From: Selaginella moellendorffii | Lineage: Eukaryota > Streptophyta > Lycopodiopsida > Selaginellales > Selaginellaceae | Reading direction: 5' to 3' | Length of the DNA: 64,000 nucleotides | Assembly: GCF_000143415.4 (NCBI RefSeq) | Contig: NW_003314273.1 | Span: 2,513,805-2,577,804 of the forward strand | In this document: piece by piece, positions 43,912 to 57,293 of the stretch | Layout: the number at the start of each line of letters is the position of its first letter | Position numbering within the stretch: the stretch's first letter is position 1 | Notes under the pieces: generated by a model | The model's input: only the letters and a program-made list of their open reading frames with translations | Database searches by the model: none | What the model was told of the DNA's origin: nothing | Program-made: the position numbers and the translations under genes

Positions 43912-46900
43912 CTTGTATTGTGTTTCTTTTCATAATATGAAATTACTTAGTCTCGTCTATTACTTTTATTTTCCTCCTTGGGTAATTTCACGACAGCGCT
44001 GGGCCAAGCGCCCGATACGAATGCGTGAGGTATGCGCAGCTCTCTCTTTGTTTCTCTCGCTGCTTCTAGGGTTTCCTCCCTAGTGCTCCTGATGCATGCT
44101 CTGGAGCTCTGTTCTGCTTGTGATCAATAGCTCATTCGTGTGATCTGTTTATCCTCCCTCCTTTCTTCTCTTTCTCCTTTTTTTCTGCAAAAGTTGGAGA
44201 CTTGATCAAGAGAGAAGCATGCACCTGGAAATGGTTACATCAGTATACAAAATATAAGAAAATGGAGGAATAAAATCTTACAGTTTAGAAAATGTTTTTT
44301 CTTTTAATTGTGCTGTTGTTTTTTCTTCCAAATATATGTATTATTTCACTTTAAAAGGAAATAAAATATAACTCTTAGTCAACCGTTTTAGGTTTCAAAG
44401 AAATGTCTTAAAGTTTCACAACCAATCAATACTATAAATACAATCATGGTAGAAATACATTGTTCATTTTGATTATGTTGGAAAGTGCATGATTATATTT
44501 TAGAGTTTTGTTTGCTATTGACAATTACTTGCTGAAGAATGTTTGAATGTTTTATTGTGAAGAGAAAATTGGGAATGTTAAGTTTTCCAAGAGCAAAGAG
44601 TCAATAAAAATGATGCAATCAAAGAGAATTAACCATAGAAGGGAACTATATTACTAAAGAATTTGTTATGCCAAACAGCAACATGGTTTCCTTTATTTTT
44701 TATAGTTTTTATGCAATTTATTTTTATGACTGGTTTATCTTTAATTGTATGAATGCTATAGCACCTAATAAGGCTAAGTGCTTGTTTAGATTGCATAGCA
44801 TTGAATATTAATGTTAATATCTTAGCCATTGCACATCATGATAAATGGTGGGTAATGGTGTTGCCACTATGGCCTCTTACCCTCCAGGTAAGAACTCTGT
44901 ACTCCATTGAGACTGTTCTAACGAAACTTTTTTAAAGCCCTCAGTTTTCAAAAAGCTAGAACAATTTTTATGCCCTCTAGACTGAGAAAGAAACCATGGA
45001 GAGCTCAATAATATTATTTTCAGAAGGTTAATGACTTGGCTTTTAGGTTTACTGTTACAAACATCCTTTTAACTTAGAGGATAATATATAGTTTTATATA
45101 TAGAAAGTGAGAGTTCTAAAGGATGGCAAAACATCATCAACTCATCATCTTGGGTGACTACTAGCTTTTTAGCTTCCAACTCATAGTGGCTGAGCTTGAG
45201 TTACAAGTTGTAGTAAACAGCCTTCTTCATTGAGACTGATTGACATGAAGGCAAAGCATTGTCTACTAAATGTGGCATCAATGGATAGTGTGCCTCCTAC
45301 CTTTGCGTGGTGATAGCAAATGTTTCCAAGTTTTAGGGGGAATCTGGTGAGCCTGGAGACTCTGTTTACATTTCAACATACTTCACCTGTGAGTCGAGGA
45401 TCTCTGTTCCCACACCCTGTCTATTCACTATAGTGACTGGATATAAGCACCCCTATCCAGAAGATCCAAGCCCTGTGCCTCCCTACCAACCATATTGCTG
45501 CAAGAGTTGATAACTAATATTATCACTCTTGAACTGTCCTATCCATGGATGTGAGCCAGCAATCCACTCCACATTCTCATTGACACCAATATGATCATCT
45601 ATAAAATCATGTGGTCCTGAGAGCTTCACTAAATCTGCCAGAGCTTTTCCTTTCTGATCTGGCTTGTTTTTGGACCAATTGTACATGGATTGTGCTGAAA
45701 AACATGTTGTTGTGGAGGCCAAGGAGTAGGTGTGGAAACAATAGCATGGTTTTCCCATGCTATATATTCTTGCTTTGCTCTGTAACTCATATTGGGGTGG
45801 ATACCAGATGTTGGCATTTGCATTGTCTAAGTAACCTTATGGTGGTGGAATTTGGTTATAAACCTACTTCTAAGCAACATCAACTGTTCCTTGCCCCCAG
45901 CCAGACTATCCTTGGCCTTGGCCATGGCTAGCCTGTTGTTGCCTTCATGAAGTTGTGTCTAGAGGAAGGAGTAGATCTCTACCAATACATTGTATGAAAG
46001 TCCTCCTCATACACCATTGTTCTTTGCTAAAGCAACCTCTTATGTTCTTAAGTGATAGCATATTGCATAACTTTGTCCAGCTTTTTTAAGCACTTCCCAC
46101 AAACTTTGTGAGCCAAAATAGATGCATACAATTCATATACACCTTTACCACCTAAGCTCCATTGCACTATATGTTCATGCTCTCACACTTACAAATATAT
46201 TTTTGAAGTAGATANNNNNNNNNNNNNNNNNNNNNNNNNNNNNNNNNNNNNNNNNNNNNNNNNNNNNNNNNNNNNNNNNNNNNNNNNNNNNNNNNNNNNN
46301 NNNNNNNNNNNNNNNNNNNNNNNNNNNNNNNNNNNNNNNNNNNNNNNNNNNNNNNNNNNNNNNNNNNNNNNNNNNNNNNNNNNNNNNNNNNNNNNNNNNN
46401 NNNNNNNNNNNNNNNNNNNNNNNNNNNNNNNNNNNNNNNNNNNNNNNNNNNNNNNNNNNNNNNNNNNNNNNNNNNNNNNNNNNNNNNNNNNNNNNNNNNN
46501 NNNNNNNNNNNNNNNNNNNNNNNNNNNNNNNNNNNNNNNNNNNNNNNNNNNNNNNNNNNNNNNNNNNNNNNNNNNNNNNNNNNNNNNNNNNNNNNNNNNN
46601 NNNNNNNNNNNNNNNNNNNNNNNNNNNNNNNNNNNNNNNNNNNNNNNNNNNNNNNNNNNNNNNNNNNNNNNNNNNNNNNNNNNNNNNNNNNNNNNNNNNN
46701 NNNNNNNNNNNNNNNNNNNNNNNNNNNNNNNNNNNNNNNNNNNNNNNNNNNNNNNNNNNNNNNNNNNNNNNNNNNNNNNNNNNNNAAAATCCTCAAATCC
46801 CTACACAAACCTAGCCATTTTGGATTTATTGGATAGATTATAATGTGGCACCTCTTTTACAACAAAAATCAGCTCAATCAACTCTATATCCTGCAAGAAT

Positions 46901-47395
46901 TCTTGGTCCAAAGTCCATAGATCAAATCACCCAAAACTTCAACTTTCAGTTTTCATTCCTCTGGGACGTTCTTTTTGCAGATTCAAAGGGTGAACAAGCC
47001 AAGAAGTCACTCTACCATGTCTGAAGAGAGGTATGTTTTGACCTTGAAACCCTAAAATATACTATATATGCTTGACATATTCCCATACCAAGCTCCTTCC
47101 ATCTTCATTTGCAAGCCAGCCTTGAAGCTCTCTCCATTTCATTCAGTGGTATGCTTCATACGAATGACTAATGTCTATAAGCAAGAAAAGACCTACCAAG
47201 AGCAATGAAGGTAAGACCTCGACTTCCACTTGACAAGGTAATGCTTCATCAGCTCTTCTTCTGCCTTCTTGCCTTCCTCCGTCTTCCTTCTCCGTGAGAG
47301 TGCATGAAACTCCTGTTAGTGCTTCCCTCCCAATATTGGCGTGACTCACTGTTAAACAAAATCTTTGCCGGTTTACTTTCCTAATAGCCAATCTG
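43912..47395. repeat. Module tail, copy 2, with assembly gap
   Basis: Collinear with 53503-57293 (landmarks TGCATGATTATA, CTTACCCTC, CACCCCTATCCAGAAG, GATTCAAAGGGTGAACAAGC). It has no intact gene; minus-strand frames near 45483-45758 are the same faint gag-like remnant as in copy 1. The block between about 56810 and 57240 of copy 3 is missing here. Confidence 0.7.
46215..46785. other. Assembly gap (571 N)
   Basis: A run of N. Copy 3 has only about 275 bp between the matching flanks (about 55824 and 56098), so the gap length is probably a placeholder or copy 2 carries an extra insertion. Confidence 0.99.
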
Positions 47396-47703
47396 GCATG
47401 GCGTTTTGGACGAGATTCTCGCTGCTCGAAGCGCGAGATCAACCCATCTAGAACCCGTCCTCCTAACTCCTAAATCCGCCTAATCGCCTGGCCCCTTGAC
47501 ACCAAACCGCGTCTCGCTCTAAGCCGAGTTCACTCGGTGGTGGATGAAAAAATGCAGAAACCTCTGTTGGAACCTCGGGTTCCATCGCGATGGTTCTAAA
47601 CGTTTCTGAGGTACTATGAAAGAGCAAATGATTTATCAACCAGTTTGGTTCAAGAACTCCAACAAACATAACTTTTATAAACTCGTAATGCCACGAACAT
47701 GCA

Positions 47704-49466
47704 TCACATTTTACTGAGTACAAGCGGCACTCCATGGATAGGCTTCAAGCCAAACTTCATCGCAGGATTATGGCGGTAGTTCGGTGAAAGCCGGAACGAG
47801 AATCGCTGTAGTATCATAGCCAGAATGACTTTGGCTTCGATCATCGCAAACGACTGGCCCACGCACACCCGCGGCCCAAACGAAAACGGCATGAAAGCAT
47901 TTGGATGCTTGCACGCGCTTGAGATCCCATCTTTGAAGCGATCAGGATTGAATTGGCCTGCATCTTCTCCCCAGAGCTCCTTATCCTGATGCAATCCAGC
48001 GATTGGAAACGACACAGATACTCCTTTTGGAACGTGTAAATCTTGCAGCCAAGACTCCTCCATACACTCCCTGGTCATCTCGATTGCTGGTGGATACAGC
48101 CGCAGAGTTTCGTAAAGGATCATTCCCACCTGTTCAAGAATCAAGATGTTAAGTTTTGGAATTAGGAGATATTGATTGACTTACGAGCTTGAGCCTGCTG
48201 ACACTCTCGCCATCAGGAATCTCATTGCCACATACTTCGTGTACCTCAGCACGGGCGCGTTCTTGCCATTCAGGATAGCCTCCCAGTAGCATCAAAGTCC
48301 AGGTTAGTAAGGTCGCTGTGGTCTCATGCCCCGCAATGTAGAATGTCTTGCATTCCTCTATCAGATCCCTGCTTGTGAAATTACTGCTGCTGTCACACTC
48401 CTTTAGCATCAGTCCGAGTAAGTCATTCCCGTATGTATTGCTCCCCCCTGACTTCACTGAGTTCCGACGCTCGTCTATGATCCCAGTGATCAGAGAATCC
48501 AACTCCTGATGAAGCTTCCACATTCGGAGGTTGATTGGAAGTGGGAGAAACCTGTAAGCAAGTGAATATGATTCAGTTCAATAGATGATCGAGCATACCT
48601 GAAGCCTGGAATCCACGAAAAGCTGACGAGTTTGGGCAGTAGCTCTGGGATTTTCTTAGACAATATCTCAAAAACTCTCTGGCCTTTGAGATAGCTAGTT
48701 CCAAATGCTGTATGGGAGATAACGTCTCCTGTGAGCTTACGCACCTCTCCAGAGATTTCAATCTCGGGATTCTGCTCCATCGTAGCTTCACATTGATCAA
48801 GCATGCGAGATGCGCACCCTGCGATTGTACCGGTCATTTGCTGTGTACAGGAGAATCAGAAACACTTATCAGCCAGACTTCATTGGAAGATAATAGTATG
48901 AATACCCACTTTAATACGTTCATGAAAGAATGCCGGTGCTACGAGTCGGCGGTGATGACTCCATTCCTCTCCAGTAACAGAAACTAATCCACGACCAAGG
49001 AACAAGTTCGCCAACCGCAGCCCGGCCTCCGATTTATCAAACTGAGAAAACTTCTTAGACAAAACCTCCCTTACGATCTCAGGCTCCGAGACCGATATCC
49101 TTGGCTCAGTTCCCCACCAGAACACAAATCTCTTCCCTGGACCATGATCATCAGGAACGAAGCTTTGAGATTCATCAGGGATGACAAGAACATACCATAT
49201 TGCTTCCGCCATTTGAGCAACGCAGGATGTACCCGATGGAAAATGTCGTGGCTGAAACTCTCCATGTCGTGATCCTTGATGGCGCTCCTCATGTTCTGGA
49301 TTTCAGCTATTTGGCCTACCATGAATCGGGGTGGAGGCCCCTGAATGCCCTCCTTCTTCAGCTGCGCCGCGATCGCCCTGGGGCGCCACCAGTAGACCGT
49401 CACGAATCGCCATAGCGCTGCAGTGAAGAGGACGATGCAAATGCTCAAGATCCATCTCCCTTCCAT
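47704..49466 (-). CDS. Cytochrome P450 copy 2 (CYP72-clan-like), 510 aa
   Basis: Five exons: 49466-49196, 49136-48910, 48840-48599, 48551-48185, 48129-47704, all in frame with GT-AG introns of 47-59 bp. There is an N-terminal membrane anchor (ICIVLFTAALWRFVTVYWW), the proline hinge GPPPRFMVG, the C-helix stretch WSHHRRLVAPAFF, the oxygen-binding AGHETT, ExxR (ETLR), FNPDRF and the heme ligand loop FSFGPRVCVGQ. The WxxHRR...PAF layout and sequence style point to the CYP72 clan, ER-bound monooxygenases that often act on terpenoids, hormones or fatty acids. The substrate is not predictable. It is nearly identical to copy 3. Confidence 0.9.
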
Positions 49467-49950
49467 TTGCTGGACTAAGGGTAAAATGTGTGGGAGATGT
49501 GCCAGGTGGGCGAGTGCATTTAAGCCAAGCAGATGGAGTGTTGTACAAGTAAGGATCTATCCTTAAGAAACTACTTGGAACTTGTAGCGTTACACTGTTA
49601 CTCATTCGTTTGTGGTGGTTTGATTGGACGACATCCCAAGTACGTCAATTTCAAACCAGAATTTTAAACTGTTTATAATACTGTTTGGATATGGATACAC
49701 TCAGTATACATATATTTTTCTAGCCATTGGATTGCAACAGCATAGTTTAAAATGGCATTGTGGAATAGATAAGACTGCCACAGTGGATCACATTCCATGG
49801 GCTTGCATTGCTTCACCAGCCACTGCACCATAGAAACTACCCCTGCAAAATCAGTGATCCACTTTGAATTGAAAAGAGATGGAAAACATATATCTTAGAT
49901 GTACCACCACCGCTAACACTGCATTTACCAACTGGAATTGAAGTCCATCA

Positions 49951-50268
49951 ATGGCTTCTCTCACCCGTGGGGTGTCGCTCAGATGGCAGGGATTGTCGGG
50001 GCAGAGTTACACGCTGGGCCTCAACAACGTGGTGGAGCATCGCAACAGGGTTGAAAGTGTGATGGGATCACCAAGAAGACGATCACCCTCCCAGACTGTG
50101 ACGACGATCACCACCACCCACAACAGTGCAAAGTCTTCAACGGTGAGTGGCAGACACAGTGGCAGCCACAGGGAAAGAATGCCTTCAATACGCTTTAAAA
50201 TGATACAAATTTGTTTAAACATTAACTCTACTTGTTTTAGACAAAGAATCCTCACACTGGAAAGATGA
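49951..50268 (+). other. Small duplicated frame, copy A
   Basis: A 105-codon frame starting MASLTRGVSLRWQG that recurs at 59816-60073. The first 65 codons are alike (GQSYTLGLNNVVEHRN, ESVMGSPRRRS, TTTHNSAKSSTV); the C-termini differ through indels. I do not recognise it. The duplication is recent enough that a shared open frame is weak evidence for coding. It could be an exon remnant. Confidence 0.3.
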
Positions 50269-51429
50269 AAGTGATCCATTGAAAAACATAGTTTTTCATG
50301 TAAATTGCAAGATGTCCACAACACCGGTTGAGCTTGGTGTTATACTCTCTAGACAGGTCCTTGGAAAACTAGAACCATCCAGTCTGGTCCAGTCTCATTG
50401 CATATAGTCAATGAGTGTTTTTTAAAGCACCACCTAAGCACTATCGTTCTTGAGGAATGAAAACTCCATGCTGTAGATGTGCAGGCCTTGAGCAATCTAG
50501 TAGAATTCTTTTGCCCAACAATTCAGTTTCCAGCACAATGCAATTCAAAACCTTTAGTGTTAAAAAACACAGCACAATTGCAATATTAGTAATGTTGCAA
50601 TCAAGTGAGTTTTCACAGTAATTTTAAGAAGACAAAACAACAAAATAGTGTGAAGATTTGTTGTTGTATTTTTAACAAATTGTTCCATTTTCACAAAATA
50701 ATCAAAAATTCTCATTTGGACTTTGGTAAACTGTTAACTTATTGTGACAAGTGCACTAAAAAATGTAAGAGATAGAAAAAATGATAAATTGAAAATTCAT
50801 TAGTGCTAATATTTAGATTTCAAGATGATGCTAAACCCAATTTAGCATCACATTATCAAGAAAAGTCAATGTAGTTTCACAAAACTCAAAACAACCCATG
50901 CAAGTTGAACAAATGCAGAATATTTGTTGTTGTTTTGGAAGTTGTGATATGCATTACATATTTGCTCCAATACATTAATTATAATATTTTGTACTTAGTG
51001 AAGGATATTAGTAGTAGCCACAACCACACCATCAACATCCACTATAATATATAATTTTTGATCGAGTTTGATGGAACACAAAATAATCTAATATTAAAAA
51101 TAAAGTAGTTATTTGTTTTCTAAATTTTTAGTTAACTATTTTACATATAAAGATTAAATATAAAATTTTAATGTTGCAGATCACTTTGAAATTAGTAAAA
51201 AATAATCACTTCAAAATTTTGGATAAGTTTATTTTAAGTTTTTCATCATTGTAAATGTAGTTATACAGCATACAAAATTAATTATGCAAAAGTTATCCAC
51301 CATAGTACTTGAACATATGCACTTTTCATAAGTTGTGAATAATTTATTTCTCAAAACCAAGCTCATACAAACCAAATATAACATCATTGCTATTTGTGAA
51401 CCAAAGTATCAAGCCAAAAGTTTAAACAT

Positions 51430-51749
51430 CTATAATAATAAAGAGGAGTTGCTGAACTTTTTATCCAGCCAATAGCATGGGGGTAACTATCAAAAAGTTA
51501 TTTTTTTAACCACGTCTTAATGAATAATCATAGTAATGTTTGCTCTTAGCCAATGAAAAGTGGCCAATTGCATAGGGCCCAATAGAAGAAGGTGCTATGA
51601 TGCATGTCACGTGCAAAGTGTTGATCAGTGGAGATTAGCTGCTGTATCATCTGGATCTTGATAGTTCCCTCTAACGAATTTGATAATTTCCTTTGAGGAA
51701 GCACAGCTTTATAATTATTTCCTCAATTTGCTTTGTCTGCACCAAAGGG
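51430..51749. mobile_element. 320-bp insertion with 17-bp target duplication
   Basis: GCCAAAAGTTTAAACAT stands at 51413-51429 and again at 51750-51766; copies 1 and 3 of this flank have it once. A target duplication of this length fits a non-LTR (SINE/LINE-type) insertion. Parts of the insert (CATGTCACGTGCAAAGTGTT, CCTTTGAGGAAGCACAGC) recur in altered form at 62585 and 63270. No poly-A tail is obvious. Confidence 0.65.
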
Positions 51750-52505
51750 GCCAAAAGTTTAAACATAAGTGTAATAAAAGACTAAGAATCAAGCATTATC
51801 TTTTTTATTGCATCTGTACATAATCTAAGGCCTACTTGGCTTGACTTTCAAATATATTCATTTCGTTTAATGTAATCTTTTACATTATAACCTAACCTAA
51901 GTACATTTTAACCGTTAGATCATAAAATATGCTAGAATATACCTAAAAGTGTTTTTAAAGGTTTATAAATTACAAACATAAGATTAATCTAAATGTATAT
52001 GTTAGAATATCCAGGCATATTCTAAATGTATTGGAATTTTTTGTAGAACCGAAGGTTGATGCCACTCTCACTAATCCTGTCCAGAATGCATCTTGTTTCC
52101 TCTTAGCTCTTGTGCATTCCTGATTTGTGAGCTTGGATCCTCCCTCCTTTCTTCTCTTTCTCCCCTTTTTTTCCTTCTCATCACAGTTTAAAAAACTCAT
52201 GCAGAGTTGTTTTTCTTCTTTTTTTTTCCTCAGTGCCGATCAGGGTAATCTCATTGGTGAGTGAGTGAGAGAGCTAGACAGGATCCAATCTTTCTTAGTA
52301 ACATCACATCAAGAAGAAAGAGGAAGAAGAAGAAGAAGAAGAAGAAGAAGACATGGCTTCTCCAAGGCGATGCTCCATCCTCCTTTAAATGAAAGCGTTT
52401 GCTGCCAGGGATCGATCTACTCGGTCACACTGGAGGAGCTCCAGAATTCAATGCAGGACGAGTTCATGAAGAACATCACTCCTTATGATTACCTTTTAAG
52501 AATAG

Positions 52506-53502
52506 GTGTTGCAGCAGCTGCCGCTGCGCGATGTCTGGCGGATGAGAGCAGTGTGCAAACGGTGGCGGGAATTGATCGACTCCCCAGGGTTTGGCGTGCG
52601 GCACGCACAGGCAAGCATTCCAGCAGCTGTTCCTTATGTTCTTGCAGGCACGTTGTGCGGAAGGATGTTCAGGGGCAACCCATTTAACAACAGCAACGCC
52701 TTCAACTGGATAGAGATGGTGCCCACAGGGGGGTCTCTTATAGGAAGTGCTGGTGGATTGCTCTGCTTTTTGAAAGGGAACCAGGTCCTAGTAGGCAATC
52801 CAGTCACTGCCAGATCTCAGGGCTAAAGGGCTGATTTCATCCTCTTACATGGGCATCAGTCAAGACTTCAAGGAATACACAGTCTGCTTTGTAAAAAGTC
52901 GTTCTTGTGAAGAAAAAAAAGTTGAGATCAGAGGTACGGTGAGAAGTGACTACACAATGTTTACAACAGCTCATGTATACAACTCGAGACTGGGATGCTG
53001 GAGGGCTGCTAGCACACCATTGGGATGGTGTCAGTGGGAGAATATGGGGGAAGTGGTGGGCAACGCTACTTTGTATTTGCTTTGTGGTCACTACAAGAAT
53101 TTGAATGATCCAGAGTATGTCGGTCTGTTCACTTTGGATTTGGAAGGGTTGAGGTTTGAATTAAAGCAGACTTGGCCATGGGATGAGCGGCTACACAGGA
53201 ATTATGGTGTATTTGTTTCCTGCCATGGTCGGACAGGTGTGTTGTGCTGCACTCAATTCAAAAACAGGTATATGCAAGGAGAAACAGGTGGTGATGGTGG
53301 AGGTGAAAATCTGGCTAAAGGTGTTGGTAAAGAATGCAATGCTATTTGTTTGAATGGAGCTGTTTTATTTGTGGAGGAGAAGTCTTTATCTACAGCCATT
53401 TTGAATTTATCTACTACAGGGAAAGCAGTTGCTTTCCCATTTCAGATAAATTCCGATCTAGCAAATTTCGTAAAATTTACACCTTCGCTTTTATTACCAT
53501 AA
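52506..53502 (+). pseudogene. F-box/kelch-like gene copy 3, broken
   Basis: The first codons (MNQEIEE in the other copies) are deleted, so the frame enters at LQQLPLRDVWRMRAVCKRW without an ATG. A 17-bp deletion near 52812 (after AATCCAGTCACT) removes the GCFRALP stretch and shifts the frame to a stop at 52826. The 3' half (52849-53502, 217 codons) is fully open from MGISQDFKEYTVCF to VKFTPSLLLP. This is the cleanest C-terminal part of the three. Confidence 0.78.
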
Positions 53503-56500
53503 CTTGTGTTGTGTTTCTTTTCATAATATGAATTACTTAGTCTCGTCTATTACTTTTATTTTCCTACTTGGGCAATTTCACGAGCGCTGGGCCAAGCGCC
53601 CGACACGAATGTGTGAGGTATCTCTCTCTTTGTTTCTCTCGCTCCTTCTAGGGTTTCCTCCCTAGTGCTCCTGATGCATGCTCTGGAGCTCTGTGCTGCT
53701 TGTGATCAATAGCTCATCTCGTGTGATCTGTTTATCCTCCTCCTTTCTTCTCTTTCTCCCCCTTTTTTTCTGCAAAAGTTGGAGACTTGATCAAGAGAGA
53801 AGCACCTGATATCAGTATACAAAAAGAAAATGGAGGAATAAAATCATGTCAATAATATAGGATACTTACAGTTTAGAAAATGTTGTTTCTTTTAATTTAT
53901 TGTTTTTTCTTCCAAATATATGTATTATTTCACTTTAAAAGGAAATAAAATATAACTCTTAGTCAACCTTTTTATGTTTCAAAGAAATGTCTTAAATTTT
54001 CACAACCAATCAATATTATAAATACAATCATGGTAAAAATACATTGTTCATTTTGATTATGTTGGAAAGTGCATGATTATACTTTAGAGTTTGTGTTTGC
54101 TAATGATGATTACTTTCTTAAGAATGTTTGAATGCTTTATTTTGAAGAGAAAATTGGGAATGTTAAGTTTTCCAAGAGCAAAGAGTCAATAAAAATGATG
54201 CAATCTAAGAGAATTAACCATAGAAGGCAACTATATTACTGAAGAATTTGTTATGCCAAACAGCAACATGGTTTCCTTTATTTTTTTTTATAGTTTTTAT
54301 GCAATTTCTTTTTTATGACTGGTTTGTCTTTAATTCTATGAATGCTATAGCACCTAATAAGGATCTTGTTTAGATTGCATAGCATTGAATATTAATGTTA
54401 ATATCTTAGCCATTGCACATTATGATAAATTATGGGTAATGGTGTTGCCACTATGGCCTCTTACCCTCTACTCTTTATTCCATTGAGATTGTTCTAATGA
54501 AATTCCTATGAAGTCTCCAGTTTTTAAATAGTTAGAACAATTTTTATGTCCTTCAGTGTGGAGAGCTCAATAATATTATTTTCAGAAGTTTAATGACTTA
54601 GCCTTCAGGTTTACATAGCTATGTTTGGCCAGACATCCTTTTAACTTAGAGGATAATATATAATTTTATATATAGAAAGTGGGAGTTGTAATTCTTCCTA
54701 GAGAGATCTAAAAGATGGCAAAACATCATCAACTTGTCATCTTGGGTGACTACTAGCTTTTCAGCTTCCAACTCAACAACTACTAGTGGCTGAGCTTGAG
54801 TTACACTTTGTAGTAACCAGCCTTCTTTATTGAGACCGATTGACATGAAGGCAAAGCATTGTCTACTAAAAGTGGCACCAGTGGATACTGTGCCTCCTAC
54901 CTTTGTGTGGTGATAGCAAATGTTTCCAAGTTGTAAGGGGAATCTGGTGTGTCTGGAGACTCTGTTTACATTTTAACATATTGCACCTATGAGTCGAGGA
55001 CACCTAATATGACCTCTGTTCCCATACCCTATCTATTCACTATGGTGACTGGCTCAATCGGATATAAACACCCCTATCCAGAAGATCCAAGTCCCATGCC
55101 TCCCTGCCAACCATGTTGGTGCAAGAGTTGATAATCAATATTATCACTCTTGAACTGTCTTATCCACAGATATAAGCCAACAATCCACTCCTCATTCTCG
55201 TTGACACCAATATGATCTTGAGAAGTGAACGAGATTCACTAAATCTGCTGAACCTTTTCCTTTCTGATCTGACTTGGTTTTGGACCAACTGTGCATGGCT
55301 TGTGCTGAAAAACTTGCTGCTGTGGAGGCCAAGGAGTAGGTGTGGAAACAATAGCATGGTTTCCCCACATTTGTATTGTCTAAGTAACCTCATAGTGGTG
55401 GAATTTGGTTATAGCCCTACTCCTAAGCAGCAGCAACTGGTCCTTGCCCCTGGCCAGAGTATCTTTGGCCTTGGCCATGCCAGTCTGTTGTTGCCTCAAT
55501 GAAGTTGTCTCTATTTCTATCTGATTCAACCTCTTGGTCATCTGCTATTGACTTTCCTTGAAAGTGCCATCAAAGAGCATCTAAGTAGAGGAAGGAGTAG
55601 ATCTCTACTAATACACTGTATGACAGTCCTCCTCATACACCACTGTTCTTTTTTAAAGCAACCTCTTCTGTTCTTGAGTGAATTATATAACTTTGTCCAG
55701 CTTCTTTAAGCACTTCCCACAAACTTTGTGAGCCAAAACAATTCATATATGCCTTTACCACCCGAGCTTCATTGCACTATATGTTCATGTTCTCACACTT
55801 ATGAATATATTGTTTGAAGTGAATATGATACTCATAGATGGACTCTTACAATTGCATCTTGTATGCATTAAGCTTAGCCATGATGAAATCAAATGTGTGC
55901 ATTATCTCAAATCACTGCACCAAACACTAAAAATCTCAACTCACTTCAAGATATTTGATGACTAGACAATCACTTGCATGCAACTCATTTTATCACCAAA
56001 TGAATCAAGAAAACACTTTCTAGACAGCTCAAGTCCAGGTGCTTCCACCCATATACCCCATTTACAAATCCAACATAGATCTAACAAGAAACAAACATCA
56101 AAATCCTTAAATCCCGACACAAACCTTGCCATTTTGGATTCATTGGATAGATTATGTTATGGCACCTCTTCTGCAACAAGAATCAGCTCAATCCACTCTA
56201 TATTTTGCAAGAATTCTTCCATATATCAAATCACCCAAAACCTTAACTTTTCACTTCCATTCCTCTCAATCCTTTTGCAGATTCAAAGGGTGAACAAGCC
56301 AAGAAGTCACTCTATCCTGTCTGGTGCACCAAAAATGTGGAGGAGAGATATGTTCTAACCTTGAAACCCTAGAATACACTATATACTATAGAATATGCTT
56401 GACATCACTTGACAAGATACTCTAATAATTTAGTGTCAACATGCAAGAAAAATCATCGTAAGCAAACCTTTCATCCCTATCAACAGTGATTCATTCCACT

Positions 56501-57293
56501 CGAGTTGGACATTGCTTCATGGCCTCACACGTTTTGTGGAATTGGTTCATCTTCATTCGCAAGCCATGATACAGCCTTGAAGCTCTCTCCATTTCATTCA
56601 GCGGTATCCTGTGATGCTTCGTACGAATGACTAGTATCTATAAGCAAGAAAAGACTTACCAAGAGCAATGAAGGTAAGACCTCGACTTCCACTTGACAAG
56701 GTAATGCTTCATCAGGTCTTCTTCTGCCTTCTTGCCTGCCTCCGTCTTCCTTCTCCGTGAGAGTGCATAAAACTCCTGTTAGTGCTTCCCTCTTGCAGCA
56801 AGATAACCTTTGCCAAGCCAATACCAATAATTTGAGAATCTACTTAGCGGCTCCTCCTGAAACAAAAATAAATACATAATGCCAGTATGAGAAACGAAAG
56901 ACATTCGTGCACACTAACACAACAAACCAGGGCATCTCGAGCTACTTTGCCACCACTCTTGCAAATGGTGCAAAAATCTTTCCTCACCGCCCCATCCAGC
57001 TCCATCTCCCCACGAAATAGGATGCCTTCCTCCCTGGACGAAAACCTAGAACTAAAAAACAATGGAAGAAATATGAATGCCATACCTTCCAGCTCGATTG
57101 GGAGATGGATCGGAGGGAGGACATCCTTCTTCTCGCTGAGAAAGTACCATGTCCTAGCCGATGCCAAGAGCCTGCATTCCCTGGTCGTTTTCAGCAATAC
57201 CACTGTGGAAGCCCTCTCCAAACCGACCTCACTCCATTAATGTTGTTGTTTTTATTGCCGGTTTACTTTTACACTTACCTAATACCCAATCTG
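53503..57293. repeat. Module tail, copy 3
   Basis: The most complete version of the tail: AT-rich 53503-54950, then the decayed gag-like zone (54950-55800), then 55800-56800 with GATTCAAAGGGTGAACAAGC. The last 480 bp include a block absent from copy 2, which carries the frame described at 56844. No intact gene is recognised. Confidence 0.7.
56844..57221 (-). other. Unassigned exon-like frame
   Basis: A 125-codon frame whose ends look coding (RTWYFLSEKKDVLPPIHLPI and ELDGAVRKDFCTICKSGG), separated by a stretch with a possible 40-bp intron (GTATGG...TTCTAG). The FCTIC pair could be half of a zinc site. I do not recognise the family. It is present only in copy 3 of the module, so it may be an inserted gene fragment. 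Confidence 0.3.

Larger units (their letters stand above)
49642..52505. repeat. P450/F-box flank, copy 2
   Basis: Collinear with 29166-30640 and 59525-61640. It is AT-rich between 50400 and 52000. It carries a 320-bp insertion (51430-51749) and the F-box leader with (GAA)n near 52320. No RNA gene or intact protein gene is seen except the small frame at 49951. Confidence 0.7.
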
